Shown piece by piece: positions 1 to 8,357 of a stretch of DNA of 64,000 bases. The stretch comes from Pseudomonadota bacterium. GTDB taxonomy: Bacteria; Pseudomonadota; Alphaproteobacteria; Rhizobiales; Rhizobiaceae. Under the pieces are notes generated by a model. The model did no database searches, was not told where the DNA came from, and was given only the letters and a program-made list of their open reading frames with translations. Both the position numbers and the translations under genes were made by a program. Each line of letters begins with the position of its first letter. The stretch's first letter is position 1. The stretch spans positions 9,889 to 73,888 of the forward strand of contig JAEXYH010000011.1 in assembly GCA_023451735.1 (NCBI GenBank), written 5' to 3'.

Positions 1-719
1 TCACCGGCGGCGGCTCGGGGATCGGCGCCGCACTCGTAGAAGGTTTTGCAAAACAGGGCGCCAAGGTCGCCTTCATCGACATCGCGGAAGAACCAAGCCG
101 GGCTCTGGTCGAACAACTGGCAAAAGATGCAGCTTACGAGCCGCTGTTCATCCAGGCAGATCTCTCAAGCGTGGAAGACGCACAGGCGGCAGTCCGCGAG
201 GCCGCAGAACGGCTCGGCTCGCTGTCGGTGCTGGTCAACAATGCCGGATGGGATGACAGGCGCAGTCTGGAAGACATTACCGAAGACTATTGGGACAAAA
301 GCCAGGCGATCAACCTGAAGCAGATGTTCTTCGTTTCGCAGGCGGCCGTGCCCTTCATCAGAGAAGCGGGCAGCGGCGCAATCGTCAATTTCTCGTCGAT
401 CTCCTACCTGCTCAACACGGGCAACATGCCGGCCTACACGACGGCCAAGGCCGCCATCATCGGCCTGACCAAAAGCCTTGCCGGAAAACTCGGTTCCGAT
501 GGGATCCGGGTCAACGCGGTCCTGCCCGGAATGATCATCACCGAAAGACAGAAACGCCTGTGGCTGACGGAGGAAAGCATCGCCGCAATGATTGGTCGGC
601 AATGCCTTAAACGCTCCCTTGATGGCACCGATCTTGTCGGGCCTTGCCTTTTCCTGGCTTCGGACGCGTCTGCCGCGATGACCGCACAAACACTGGTCAT
701 CGATGGCGGAATGCTCTGA
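1..719 (+). CDS. SDR family NAD(P)-dependent oxidoreductase, 5'-truncated by the window edge
   Basis: This is the C-terminal ~238 residues of a classical short-chain dehydrogenase; codons run in frame from base 3 and the true start lies left of the window. The Rossmann motif TGGGSGIG is the first thing readable, followed by VLVNNAG, the catalytic serine in NFSSIS, the YTTAK (YxxxK) active-site pair, and a C-terminal VIDGGML typical of the family. The substrate cannot be read from sequence; such enzymes oxidise or reduce alcohols, sugars or ketones with NAD(P). It converges with the RND pump gene, with a GC-rich hairpin between them. The family is certain; the specific function is unknown. Confidence 0.93.
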   Translation, partial: TGGGSGIGAALVEGFAKQGAKVAFIDIAEEPSRALVEQLAKDAAYEPLFIQADLSSVEDAQAAVREAAERLGSLSVLVNNAGWDDRRSLEDITEDYWDKSQAINLKQMFFVSQAAVPFIREAGSGAIVNFSSISYLLNTGNMPAYTTAKAAIIGLTKSLAGKLGSDGIRVNAVLPGMIITERQKRLWLTEESIAAMIGRQCLKRSLDGTDLVGPCLFLASDASAAMTAQTLVIDGGML

Positions 720-727
720 AATGAAAT

Positions 728-759
728 GCCGCGCGGACGGAGAGAGATGTCCGCGCGGC
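728..759. terminator. GC-rich hairpin between convergent genes
   Basis: An 11-bp perfect stem (gccgcgcggac / gtccgcgcggc) with a 10-nt loop lies just after the SDR stop and before the RND permease stop. There is no strong T-run on either side, so it is a probable shared, possibly Rho-assisted, termination structure. Confidence 0.6.
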
Positions 760-767
760 CGTGCTGC

Positions 768-3700
768 CTACTCTGCCGGGGAGAGAGCAGGCGCAACCTC
801 GGTATTATGGTGGCGCAGCGGACGGTTACCCGTCAGAAGCCGAGCCAGTATGTAGAAGACCGGTGTCATGAAGATACCGAAGAAGGTGACACCGATCATG
901 CCGGAGAAGACGGCGACGCCCATAGCGGCACGCATTTCCGCACCCGCGCCGGTCGAGATGACCAGCGGCACCACGCCCATGATGAACGCCATCGACGTCA
1001 TCAGGATCGGGCGAAGGCGCAACCGGCTTGCCTCGACCGCCGCTTCGAACGGCTTTCTTCCGGCAAGTTCCAGTTCACGGGCGAACTCCACGATCAGGAT
1101 CGCGTTCTTCGCCGATAGCCCCACCAACACCACCAACCCTATCTGGGTGAAGATGTTGTTGTCGCCTCCGGTCAGCCACACGCCCGTCAGCGCCGCGAGC
1201 ACACCCATCGGCACGATCATGATGATCGCGATCGGCAGTGTCAGACTCTCATACTGGGCAGCGAGCACCAGATAGACGAGCAGCAGTGCCAACGGGAAGA
1301 CGATGATGCTCGAATTGCCGGCAAGGATCTGCTGGTAGGTCAGGTCCGTCCATTCGAAGTCGATACCGGAGGGTAGCGTTTCCGCAAGGATCTTGGTGAT
1401 CGCGGCTTCCGCCTGACCGGACGAATAGCCCGGTGCCGGAGCGCCGTTGATATCGGACGACAGGAAGCCGTTGTAACGGGTCGTCCGTTCGGGACCTGCC
1501 GATGCATCGACCTTCAGCAGTGCCGAGAGCGGAATCATCTCGCCCGATTGCGAACGGACCTTCAGCTGGCCGATATCCTCGGCCTTGGCGCGATATTGCG
1601 CATCCGCCTGGACCCGGACGCTGTAGGTGCGACCGAAGGCGTTGAAGTCGTTCACATAGAGCGAACCGAGATAGATCTGCAGCGTTTCGAACACGTCCTG
1701 CACAGAGACACCAAGCTGTTCGGCCCGAGCGCGATCGAGATCCGCATAAAGCTGCGGCACGTTGATCTGGAAGCTCGAGAATACGCCTGTCAGCTCCGGA
1801 GCAGCCATCGCCTTGGCCATCACGGCCTTGGTTGCCTCATCGAGAGCCTCGTAGCCGTAGCCGGCGCGATCCTCGATCTGCAGCTTGAAGCCACCCGTCG
1901 TACCGAGACCGTTGACCGGCGGCGGCGGGAACATGGCGATGAACGCGTCCTGGATGCCTGCATATTTCTGGTTCAGCGCCATGGCGATGGCACCACCCGA
2001 AAGCTCAGGCGTCGTGCGCTTGTCGAAATCGTCAAGCACGGCAAATACGATGCCCGAGTTGGAGCCGATGGTGAAACCGTTGATCGACAGGCCCGGGAAG
2101 GCGATCGCATGTTCGACGCCCGGTTGTTCCATAGCGATATCGCTCATCCGCTTGATCACGTCTTCCGTCCGGTCGAGCGTTGCACCATCGGGAAGCTGGG
2201 CGAAGCCGATCAGATACTGCTTGTCCTGCGCCGGCACGAAGCCGCCCGGCACAGCACTGAACATGCCGTAGGTCGCACCCACCAGCGCCAGATAGATCAC
2301 CATGACGATGCTCTTGCGCGACAGAAGCCCGCCGACGGATCGGCCGTAACCATTCGCGGCCTTACCGAAACCCCGGTTGAAGCCACGGAAGAACCAGCCG
2401 AACACCTTGTCCATGCCACGTGTCAGCCAGTCCTTCGGCGCGTGGTGGTCCTTCAGGAGAAGCGCAGCCAGAGCCGGAGACAGGGTCAGCGAATTGATCG
2501 CCGAAATCACTGTCGAGATGGCAATCGTCAGTGCGAACTGGCGATAGAACTGACCCGACAGGCCGGTGATGAAGGCAAGCGGAACGAAGACCGCGACCAG
2601 AACCAGAGCGATCGCGATGATCGGACCCGACACTTCGCTCATCGCCTTGTAAGTCGCCTCGCGGGGACTTAGGCCATTTTCGATGTTTCTTTCGACGTTT
2701 TCGACGACCACGATAGCATCATCGACCACGATACCGATCGCCAGTACAAGCCCGAAAAGCGTCAAAGCGTTGATCGAGAAACCGAAGGCATACATGACCG
2801 CAAACGTACCGATGACCGAGACCGGGACCGCAATCAGCGGAATGATCGACGCACGCCATGTCTGCAGGAAGATGATGACGACGAGCACAACCAGCGCGAT
2901 GGCTTCGAGAAGCGTATCGAGCACCTTCTCGATCGATGAGCGCACGAACTTGGTCGTGTCATAGACGATCTCGTATTTCACGCCTTCCGGCATCGCCTTC
3001 TGCAATTCGTCCATGGTGGAGCGAACCTGATCGGCGATCTCGATAGCGTTCGAACCCGGAGCCTGCAGGACCGGGATGGCCACGGCCGGCTGGCCGTCGA
3101 GAAGCGACCGAAGTGAATAATCCGCAGCGCCGAGTTCGATACGGGCCACGTCACGCAGACGGGTAATCTCGCCATTCGAACCGGTCTTGACGATGATGTT
3201 GCCGAATTCTTCCGGCGTCGTCAGACGGCCCTGAGCGTTGACGTTCAACTGCATGTCGACGCCCGGAACGGATGGCGATGCGCCGATCGTGCCGGCAGCC
3301 GCCTGTACGTTCTGCCCGCGGATTGCTTCCGTGATGTCACTGGCGGCCAGCGACAATCCCGCGGCCTTCTGCGGATCGATCCAGATACGCATCGAATAAT
3401 CGCCAGCACCAAAGATCTGCACCTGGCCGACACCTTCGATACGGGCAAGCCGGTCCTTGATGTTGAGCGTCGCGTAATTGCGCAGATAGGTCAGGTCATA
3501 GCGGTCGGTATCCGACACCAGATTGACCACCATGATGAAGTCCGGCGAGCTTTTCACCGTCGTGATTCCGAGTGCGCGCACTTCGGTCGGCAGGCGGGGT
3601 TCCGCCTGGCTGACGCGGTTCTGCACCAGCTGCTGCGCCTTGTCCGGGTCGGTGCCGAGCTTGAAGGTGACGGTCAGCGTCATGACGCCGTCAGACGTCG

Positions 3701-3950
3701 CCTGGCTGGACATGTAGAGCATGTCCTCAACGCCGTTGATCTGCTCTTCGAGTGGCGTCGCCACTGTTTCGGCGATGACCTTGGGGTTGGCGCCGGGATA
3801 GGTCGCCTTCACCACCACGGATGGCGGCACGACATTCGGATATTCCGAGATCGGCAGCGCGCGCAGGCCGAGCAGGCCGGCAACGACGATGAGGACGGAA
3901 AGGACCGCCGCAAACACCGGCCGGTCGATAAAGAAGCGGGATATGTTCAT
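768..3950 (-). CDS. RND efflux pump inner-membrane permease (AcrB/MexB-like, HAE1 family)
   Basis: The 1060-residue proton-driven permease subunit of a tripartite drug efflux pump is full length for the family. The start is the ATG giving MNISRFFIDRPVFA, the standard HAE1 N-terminus, 63 bp inside the longest frame. TM1 covers about residues 10-30. The proton-relay Asp pair of TM4 is present (D410-D411 in GIVVDDAIVVVEN), as is the TM10 lysine (VGLSAKNAILIVEFA). It follows the adaptor gene by 119 bp on the same strand and should be cotranscribed. No outer-membrane channel gene lies beside it, so it probably borrows a TolC-like protein. The substrate range is not deducible. Confidence 0.97.
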   Translation of the reverse strand: MNISRFFIDRPVFAAVLSVLIVVAGLLGLRALPISEYPNVVPPSVVVKATYPGANPKVIAETVATPLEEQINGVEDMLYMSSQATSDGVMTLTVTFKLGTDPDKAQQLVQNRVSQAEPRLPTEVRALGITTVKSSPDFIMVVNLVSDTDRYDLTYLRNYATLNIKDRLARIEGVGQVQIFGAGDYSMRIWIDPQKAAGLSLAASDITEAIRGQNVQAAAGTIGASPSVPGVDMQLNVNAQGRLTTPEEFGNIIVKTGSNGEITRLRDVARIELGAADYSLRSLLDGQPAVAIPVLQAPGSNAIEIADQVRSTMDELQKAMPEGVKYEIVYDTTKFVRSSIEKVLDTLLEAIALVVLVVIIFLQTWRASIIPLIAVPVSVIGTFAVMYAFGFSINALTLFGLVLAIGIVVDDAIVVVENVERNIENGLSPREATYKAMSEVSGPIIAIALVLVAVFVPLAFITGLSGQFYRQFALTIAISTVISAINSLTLSPALAALLLKDHHAPKDWLTRGMDKVFGWFFRGFNRGFGKAANGYGRSVGGLLSRKSIVMVIYLALVGATYGMFSAVPGGFVPAQDKQYLIGFAQLPDGATLDRTEDVIKRMSDIAMEQPGVEHAIAFPGLSINGFTIGSNSGIVFAVLDDFDKRTTPELSGGAIAMALNQKYAGIQDAFIAMFPPPPVNGLGTTGGFKLQIEDRAGYGYEALDEATKAVMAKAMAAPELTGVFSSFQINVPQLYADLDRARAEQLGVSVQDVFETLQIYLGSLYVNDFNAFGRTYSVRVQADAQYRAKAEDIGQLKVRSQSGEMIPLSALLKVDASAGPERTTRYNGFLSSDINGAPAPGYSSGQAEAAITKILAETLPSGIDFEWTDLTYQQILAGNSSIIVFPLALLLVYLVLAAQYESLTLPIAIIMIVPMGVLAALTGVWLTGGDNNIFTQIGLVVLVGLSAKNAILIVEFARELELAGRKPFEAAVEASRLRLRPILMTSMAFIMGVVPLVISTGAGAEMRAAMGVAVFSGMIGVTFFGIFMTPVFYILARLLTGNRPLRHHNTEVAPALSPAE

Positions 3951-4069
3951 CTTGAAAGCCCTCTCTCCTGGGCGATGGTCAGGGCGCAAAAGGCCCCTGC
4001 GCCCGCAGCACACTGCCGCGGGCGATCGATTGGTTCAGTTTTGGAAGGGCCGGTCAGCCGGCCCGCTGG

Positions 4070-5254
4070 TTATTTCGAGGCGATTTTCGCTTCGTCCTGC
4101 GGATCGACGGTGGCGCCGGGGCGCACGCGCTGCAATCCGTTGACGATGATGCGGTCGCCGGCATTGAGGCCCTTTTGGACGATCCTCATGCCGTCGATGG
4201 CTTCACCCAGTTCGACCGGGCGATAGGCGACGGTGTTCTTGCTGTCGACAACGAGGACGAACTTCTTGTCCTGGTCGTTGCCGAGCGCCCGTTCGCTGAC
4301 GAGAACCCGATCCATCGGTTCAGGCTCGCCCATGCGCACCCGGACGAACTGGCCCGGGATCAGCCTGCCGCCCGGATTGCCGAACACCGCCCTCACCCGG
4401 ATCGTGCCGGTACCGGCTGCGACCTGGTTGTCGATCAGTTGCAGATGTCCCTTGATCGGTTCAGCACCCGGTGCAAGTGTTGCGATTTCCACCGGCACCT
4501 GGTCGATCGCCGGCTGACCGTCAACAAGCGGCAGCTCGGCCAGCGTCCGGGTCACCAACTGTTCGTCGGCATCGAAGCTCGCATAGATCGGGTCGGCCGA
4601 AACCAGCGTCGTCAGCGGGGTGGAAGCGGAACCACCGGCAACAAGATTGCCGACGGTGACCTCTATCCTGCCGACACGGCCGGCGATCGGAGCCTTGATC
4701 TCGGTATAGCCGAGATTGAGCTCGGCCACACGCTGCGCGGCCTTGGCCGACTGGAGATTGGCCTTGGCTTCGCGCTGCGTGCTCTCCCGCTGAGCCAGAT
4801 CGCTCTGCGAGATCGTGTTGCGTGACAGAAGTGTCTTGCCACGCTCGAGCTCAGTTTCCGCAAAGGCAAGCTTCGCTTCGGCGGAGGACACGAGGCCTTC
4901 CGCTTCCGCGACCGCCGCCATGTAGGGTTCCGGATCAAGGGTCACCAGAAGGTCACCGGCCTTAACCAGTCCACCCTCGCGGAAATGGACGGATTGTACG
5001 GCACCTGCAACGCGTGGACGCACGTCAACACGGTCCACGGCTTCCAGACGACCGGAGAACTCCTGCCATGTGCCGACCTTGCGGGGCTGCACGGTGGCAA
5101 CGGTGACCGGAATGGCGGCAGGTGCCGCAGCCTCGGCAGGCGAAGCGGCGTTTGCGCCATTCGGCATGTCGAAATAGAAGGCTGCGCCTGCAAAAAGCAC
5201 AGAGGCAGTCAGGCCGGCGCCCAACAGGGCCCAGCGGGGTGTCTTCACTGTCAT
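4070..5254 (-). CDS. RND efflux pump periplasmic adaptor (membrane fusion protein, AcrA-like)
   Basis: This 394-residue adaptor links the RND permease to an outer-membrane channel across the periplasm. It has an N-terminal membrane anchor or signal segment (about residues 8-26), a lipoyl/barrel-sandwich first half (VDVRPRVAGAVQSVHFREGGLVKAGDLL), a heptad-rich alpha-hairpin around residues 110-170, the second lipoyl half (APIAGRVGRIEVTVGNLV) and a C-terminal beta-barrel/membrane-proximal region (RVRMGEPEPMDRVLVSERAL). No lipobox cysteine is visible, so it is probably anchored by the N-terminal helix. It lies 64 bp after the degenerate hydrolase and 119 bp before the permease, consistent with one three-gene transcript. 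Confidence 0.96.
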   Translation of the reverse strand: MTVKTPRWALLGAGLTASVLFAGAAFYFDMPNGANAASPAEAAAPAAIPVTVATVQPRKVGTWQEFSGRLEAVDRVDVRPRVAGAVQSVHFREGGLVKAGDLLVTLDPEPYMAAVAEAEGLVSSAEAKLAFAETELERGKTLLSRNTISQSDLAQRESTQREAKANLQSAKAAQRVAELNLGYTEIKAPIAGRVGRIEVTVGNLVAGGSASTPLTTLVSADPIYASFDADEQLVTRTLAELPLVDGQPAIDQVPVEIATLAPGAEPIKGHLQLIDNQVAAGTGTIRVRAVFGNPGGRLIPGQFVRVRMGEPEPMDRVLVSERALGNDQDKKFVLVVDSKNTVAYRPVELGEAIDGMRIVQKGLNAGDRIIVNGLQRVRPGATVDPQDEAKIASK

Positions 5255-5318
5255 AATGAAACTCCTTCAGCCGCAATTGCGGGCTGTCATCCAAACTCTG
5301 AATTCTGAAATGCAGGCC

Positions 5319-6116
5319 TTAGGTCGTCACATGACGAACGAAGGCGGAAAACTCTGAGCAAAGCCCGGCAAGCCAGGCTCCGCCAACACCGTGATACAAT
5401 CCCGTCCAGCCGCTGCCGGCAGGGAAAACGCGTCTGCTCACTTCAACTCCGGCGCCGGAAAGCTTGTCGGCATAACCAAGCGCTTCATCACGAAGCGGAT
5501 CATCATCTGATGTCATCACCAGTGCCGGTGCGACACCCGATAACCGCGAACACAGACAAGGGGCGGCATAGGGATGCTGCATCGAACAGGCGGAACCGAG
5601 ATAGTGGCTCCATCCATCCGACCAGCGTTCGCGCATGCCGATCTCGTCTGCATGCCTGATCGAGGCCGATGTCATCATCGGATCGATCATGGGCGACAAG
5701 AGCACCTGTCCGGCAAGCCGGCCGGGCATCTGGTCCCTCGCCTTTAACGCGGCACCGGCAGCCACATTGCCGCCTGCCTCATCTCCGGCGATCAGCAGGG
5801 GCGACTTGCCCTTGCCGAACTCGTTGAGCTTCCGGCTCAGGCCATAGAGCGCCATGAATGCGCATTCCATCGCCTTGGGGAATACATTGCCCGATACGCT
5901 GCCGTAATCGGCTTCAACGACGACCACACCCGCCTGCTCCAGGGTCTGAACAACCGGTAGCGAGCCATCATCCTGCCTCGGGGCCTGAAAGGCGTCGCCC
6001 TTGAGGTAGAGCACGACAGGAGGCTTCCCCCCCTGCACATTGCCCTTGTGAATGCGCACGGGAATAGCGGCCTTCCAAGGCCCATCGATTTCCAATGTTT
6101 CCCAGCGCAGTGACAT
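5319..6116 (-). CDS. Alpha/beta-hydrolase fold protein lacking the serine nucleophile
   Basis: The 265-residue protein resembles the acetyl-esterase/HSL branch of alpha/beta-hydrolases. The start chosen is the ATG giving MSLRWETLEI; the preceding frame has no family-like sequence. The nucleophile elbow reads AGDEAGGN, so Glu113 stands where GDSAGG carries its serine, and the oxyanion HGGG motif is replaced by YLKGDAF (residues 37-43). A DPLRDE segment and a C-terminal LYHGVGG still resemble the acid and histidine parts. It heads the RND adaptor-permease operon and is divergent from a LysR gene. Classical esterase activity is unlikely; a ligand-binding or accessory role in export or sensing is inference only. 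Confidence 0.85.
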   Translation of the reverse strand: MSLRWETLEIDGPWKAAIPVRIHKGNVQGGKPPVVLYLKGDAFQAPRQDDGSLPVVQTLEQAGVVVVEADYGSVSGNVFPKAMECAFMALYGLSRKLNEFGKGKSPLLIAGDEAGGNVAAGAALKARDQMPGRLAGQVLLSPMIDPMMTSASIRHADEIGMRERWSDGWSHYLGSACSMQHPYAAPCLCSRLSGVAPALVMTSDDDPLRDEALGYADKLSGAGVEVSRRVFPAGSGWTGLYHGVGGAWLAGLCSEFSAFVRHVTT

Positions 6117-6180
6117 GACGTTTTCTTCCGTTTTGGCCACAGGTCTTGCGGCAAATTCGTATTCAGATATTATTGTTCCA

Positions 6181-6206
6181 GATCGCAAGCGCAATACGCT
6201 TCGATC
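6181..6206. promoter_or_regulatory. Candidate LysR operator in the divergent pump/LysR control region
   Basis: An imperfect inverted repeat (gatcgcaagcg - caata - cgcttcgatc, one bulged base) lies 50 bp before the LysR start and 65 bp before the hydrolase start. The position fits a LysR protein controlling itself and the divergent efflux operon. It is inferred from symmetry and location only. Confidence 0.5.
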
Positions 6207-6255
6207 GGCAACACTTTTCCAAATTCATGGACAATCGCGCCGTAAGGAGAATTCC

Positions 6256-7191
6256 ATGGACCAGCTGTCCGCAATGCGCGTCTTCGTCAGGGTGGTAGAG
6301 ACCGGCAATTTCACCCGCGCGGCAACCACGCTCAACATCCCGAAAACGACGGTCACCAACATGGTGCAGGCGCTCGAGGCGCATCTGCAGACCACGTTGC
6401 TCAACCGTACGACCCGGCGCGTCATGGTGACGACCGACGGCGCTCTCTATTACGAACGTGCGATCCAGATCCTCGCCGATGTAGCGGAACTCGACGGCAG
6501 TCTTTCCAATTCCCAGACTCAGCCGAGCGGCCGTGTCCGGCTGGAAATGGCAGGCGCCTTCGCCGACCTTCTGATCATCCCGCACTTGTGCGATTTTCAT
6601 GAACGTTATCCGCTGATCAAGCTTGATATAGGCGTCGGTGACCGGCTGGTGGATTACATCGCCGAAAACGTCGATTGCGCACTGCGCGGCGGCACCCCGA
6701 CCGACCAGTCGCTGATCGTCCGCAAGGTCGGCGAGATCGACATGCAGGCCTATGCCTCGCCACTCTATCTGGAAAGGATGGGAACGCCCGCGCATCCGAA
6801 TGACCTGAATGACGGCCATCGTTGCGTCGGTTATCTGCAGGCTCCGTCAGGACGTATCATGCAGATGACCTTCTGCAGGGGCGAGGAAGAGATCGAAGTC
6901 GATCCGAACTACATCGTCTCGGTCAATGACGCCCGCTCCTACCTCGATGCGGCCATGGCGGGCGTCGGGGTCGCGCAGGTACCACGCTTCATGGCGCAAA
7001 AACCCTTGCAGGAAGGCAAGCTCGTACCGATCCTCTCCGACTGGACCTGCGAAAGCTTTCCGCTCTACATCGTCTATCCGCAGACCCGTCACCTCAGCAA
7101 CAAGGTGCGTGTCGTGGTGGATTGGCTTGCCAAGCGAGTTCAAACACTGAAAGTGGAAGAAAACCGACAGCTTATGCGGGAAGCGAGCTAG
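6256..7191 (+). CDS. LysR family transcriptional regulator
   Basis: A 311-residue LysR-type regulator, normal length. The start is set by a strong AAGGAGA ribosome site 6 bp before the ATG of MDQLSAMRVF; the longer frame runs back into the divergent gene. The winged HTH occupies residues 1-60 (FVRVVETGNFTRAATTLNIP, then KTTVTNMVQALEAHL). The effector domain follows from about residue 90 (GRVRLEMAGAFADLLIIPHL). It is transcribed away from the hydrolase-RND operon across a 139-bp region with an inverted repeat, so it is the probable regulator of that pump. The effector is unknown. LysR proteins of this CrgA-like type often repress or activate a neighbouring oxidoreductase or pump. Confidence 0.95.
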   Translation: MDQLSAMRVFVRVVETGNFTRAATTLNIPKTTVTNMVQALEAHLQTTLLNRTTRRVMVTTDGALYYERAIQILADVAELDGSLSNSQTQPSGRVRLEMAGAFADLLIIPHLCDFHERYPLIKLDIGVGDRLVDYIAENVDCALRGGTPTDQSLIVRKVGEIDMQAYASPLYLERMGTPAHPNDLNDGHRCVGYLQAPSGRIMQMTFCRGEEEIEVDPNYIVSVNDARSYLDAAMAGVGVAQVPRFMAQKPLQEGKLVPILSDWTCESFPLYIVYPQTRHLSNKVRVVVDWLAKRVQTLKVEENRQLMREAS

Positions 7192-7223
7192 GATTTTGAA
7201 CTCGGCATCGCGCGAAACTAGAG

Positions 7224-8000
7224 CTAGCCGTAAGGAGACTGGCAGGCTCTGCGTGGTCCGCCGTCGAAAGGCTGATAGCTGTTATCATCGACACGGTAGG
7301 AGCGATAACGCCCGTGACACCATTCTTCATGGGCGCCCACCGGGACGGCGCTGACGGCTGCCGTATGCTGCTGCATGGTGCCCGAGGCAGGATTCCGGAT
7401 ATCGTCAGAAACTAGCCCTGCCTGTTCCGTCGGCATTTCGGAGGCTTCACCAGAAGCAATGTCCGTTTCCGGATCGACGCTTCCCACCGCATCCTCGGCC
7501 ATAGGGCTCCATGGCGACTGGCATTGCTGGCGCTCCACTCCGCCGAAGGGCTGGTAGCTGTTGTCTTCCATGCGATAGGAACGATACCGGTCATAACACC
7601 ATTCGGCATGGGCAGGGTCGAGTGCGTCCTGTTGCGATGTTGCGACCTCTGCAGAGGCAGCCATGGACATATCGCCGGAAACAGGACCCGCAGAAGCAAG
7701 CTCAGGCAAACTTTTCGCCGAATCCGCTTCTTCGGTCTGCGCCACGGCAGTCTGCGGATCACCATGCGAAGGAGGTAGTGACGCAAGAGCAGGGATCGCG
7801 GCGATCCGCTCATAGCTCTGTCTGGCAGGATCGATGGCGACAGGTCGCGACGTCCACAGATCCGGCGTATCCATGTGAGCAAAATGGTGCCGTTCAGGCT
7901 CCCGGATCGCATACGCGATCAAAGCCACGCCTGCGACGAATACTGACACGGCGAGGACAAGGCTGCAGACAAGGGGAACGATCGTGCGCACGCTCGGCAT
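7224..8000 (-). CDS. Membrane-anchored protein with two BA14K-like repeats
   Basis: A 258-residue protein starting at the ATG of MPSVRTIVPL (a longer frame uses a TTG 54 bp upstream). A hydrophobic segment at residues 4-31 should anchor it in the membrane or act as a signal. A long Ala/Ser/Glu-rich linker follows, then two copies of a ~30-residue motif: AEWCYDRYRSYRMEDNSYQP and EEWCHGRYRSYRVDDNSYQP, each closed by a second cysteine (QCQSP, ACQSP). This matches the WCxxRYRSYdpxxxxYxxxdG pattern of the Brucella BA14K family, whose molecular role is poorly known. The paired cysteines suggest one disulfide per repeat in the periplasm. It converges with the LysR gene. Confidence 0.8.
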   Translation of the reverse strand: MPSVRTIVPLVCSLVLAVSVFVAGVALIAYAIREPERHHFAHMDTPDLWTSRPVAIDPARQSYERIAAIPALASLPPSHGDPQTAVAQTEEADSAKSLPELASAGPVSGDMSMAASAEVATSQQDALDPAHAEWCYDRYRSYRMEDNSYQPFGGVERQQCQSPWSPMAEDAVGSVDPETDIASGEASEMPTEQAGLVSDDIRNPASGTMQQHTAAVSAVPVGAHEEWCHGRYRSYRVDDNSYQPFDGGPRRACQSPYG

Positions 8001-8114
8001 ACCATTCTGGTTGGAATTGCCGTAGAAATGCGCTGGCCATACAGGATGTTCCAAACGAAGCAGATTTTTTCTGCTTCCGTTAAACCATTGTCACATCTGC
8101 GTTTTAAGAAAAGA

Positions 8115-8190
<76 letters not shown>

Positions 8191-8233
8191 GTAACCAACC
8201 GCCTCAGTGGCCTGCGCCGTTGGTGTGAAGGGG

Positions 8234-8262
8234 CGTATAAAGAGCTTCTTTTGGCTTGTCTA
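8234..8262 (-). promoter_or_regulatory. Probable sigma-70 promoter of tRNA-Lys
   Basis: On the minus strand a -35 TAGACA and a -10 TATACG are separated by exactly 17 bp and end about 45 bp before the mature tRNA. Inferred from consensus and position. Confidence 0.5.
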
Positions 8263-8357
8263 GCGGCCAGAATGATTTTCTTTGTGCAACTGCTCAAAAA
8301 AATCACTGAGACCGTCGAGAAGCCTTGTTTCTCGGGCTTTTGTCCCAGAGCTTTTTT

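Noticed and set aside
1548..2672. 374-residue frame on the + strand inside the RND permease
   Set aside because: The minus frame encodes all HAE1 motifs; this one is an antisense shadow with charged, non-family sequence.
7511..8083. 190-residue + frame over the BA14K-like gene
   Set aside because: The minus strand holds the repeated RYRSY motif and a membrane helix; the + frame has neither and no ribosome site.
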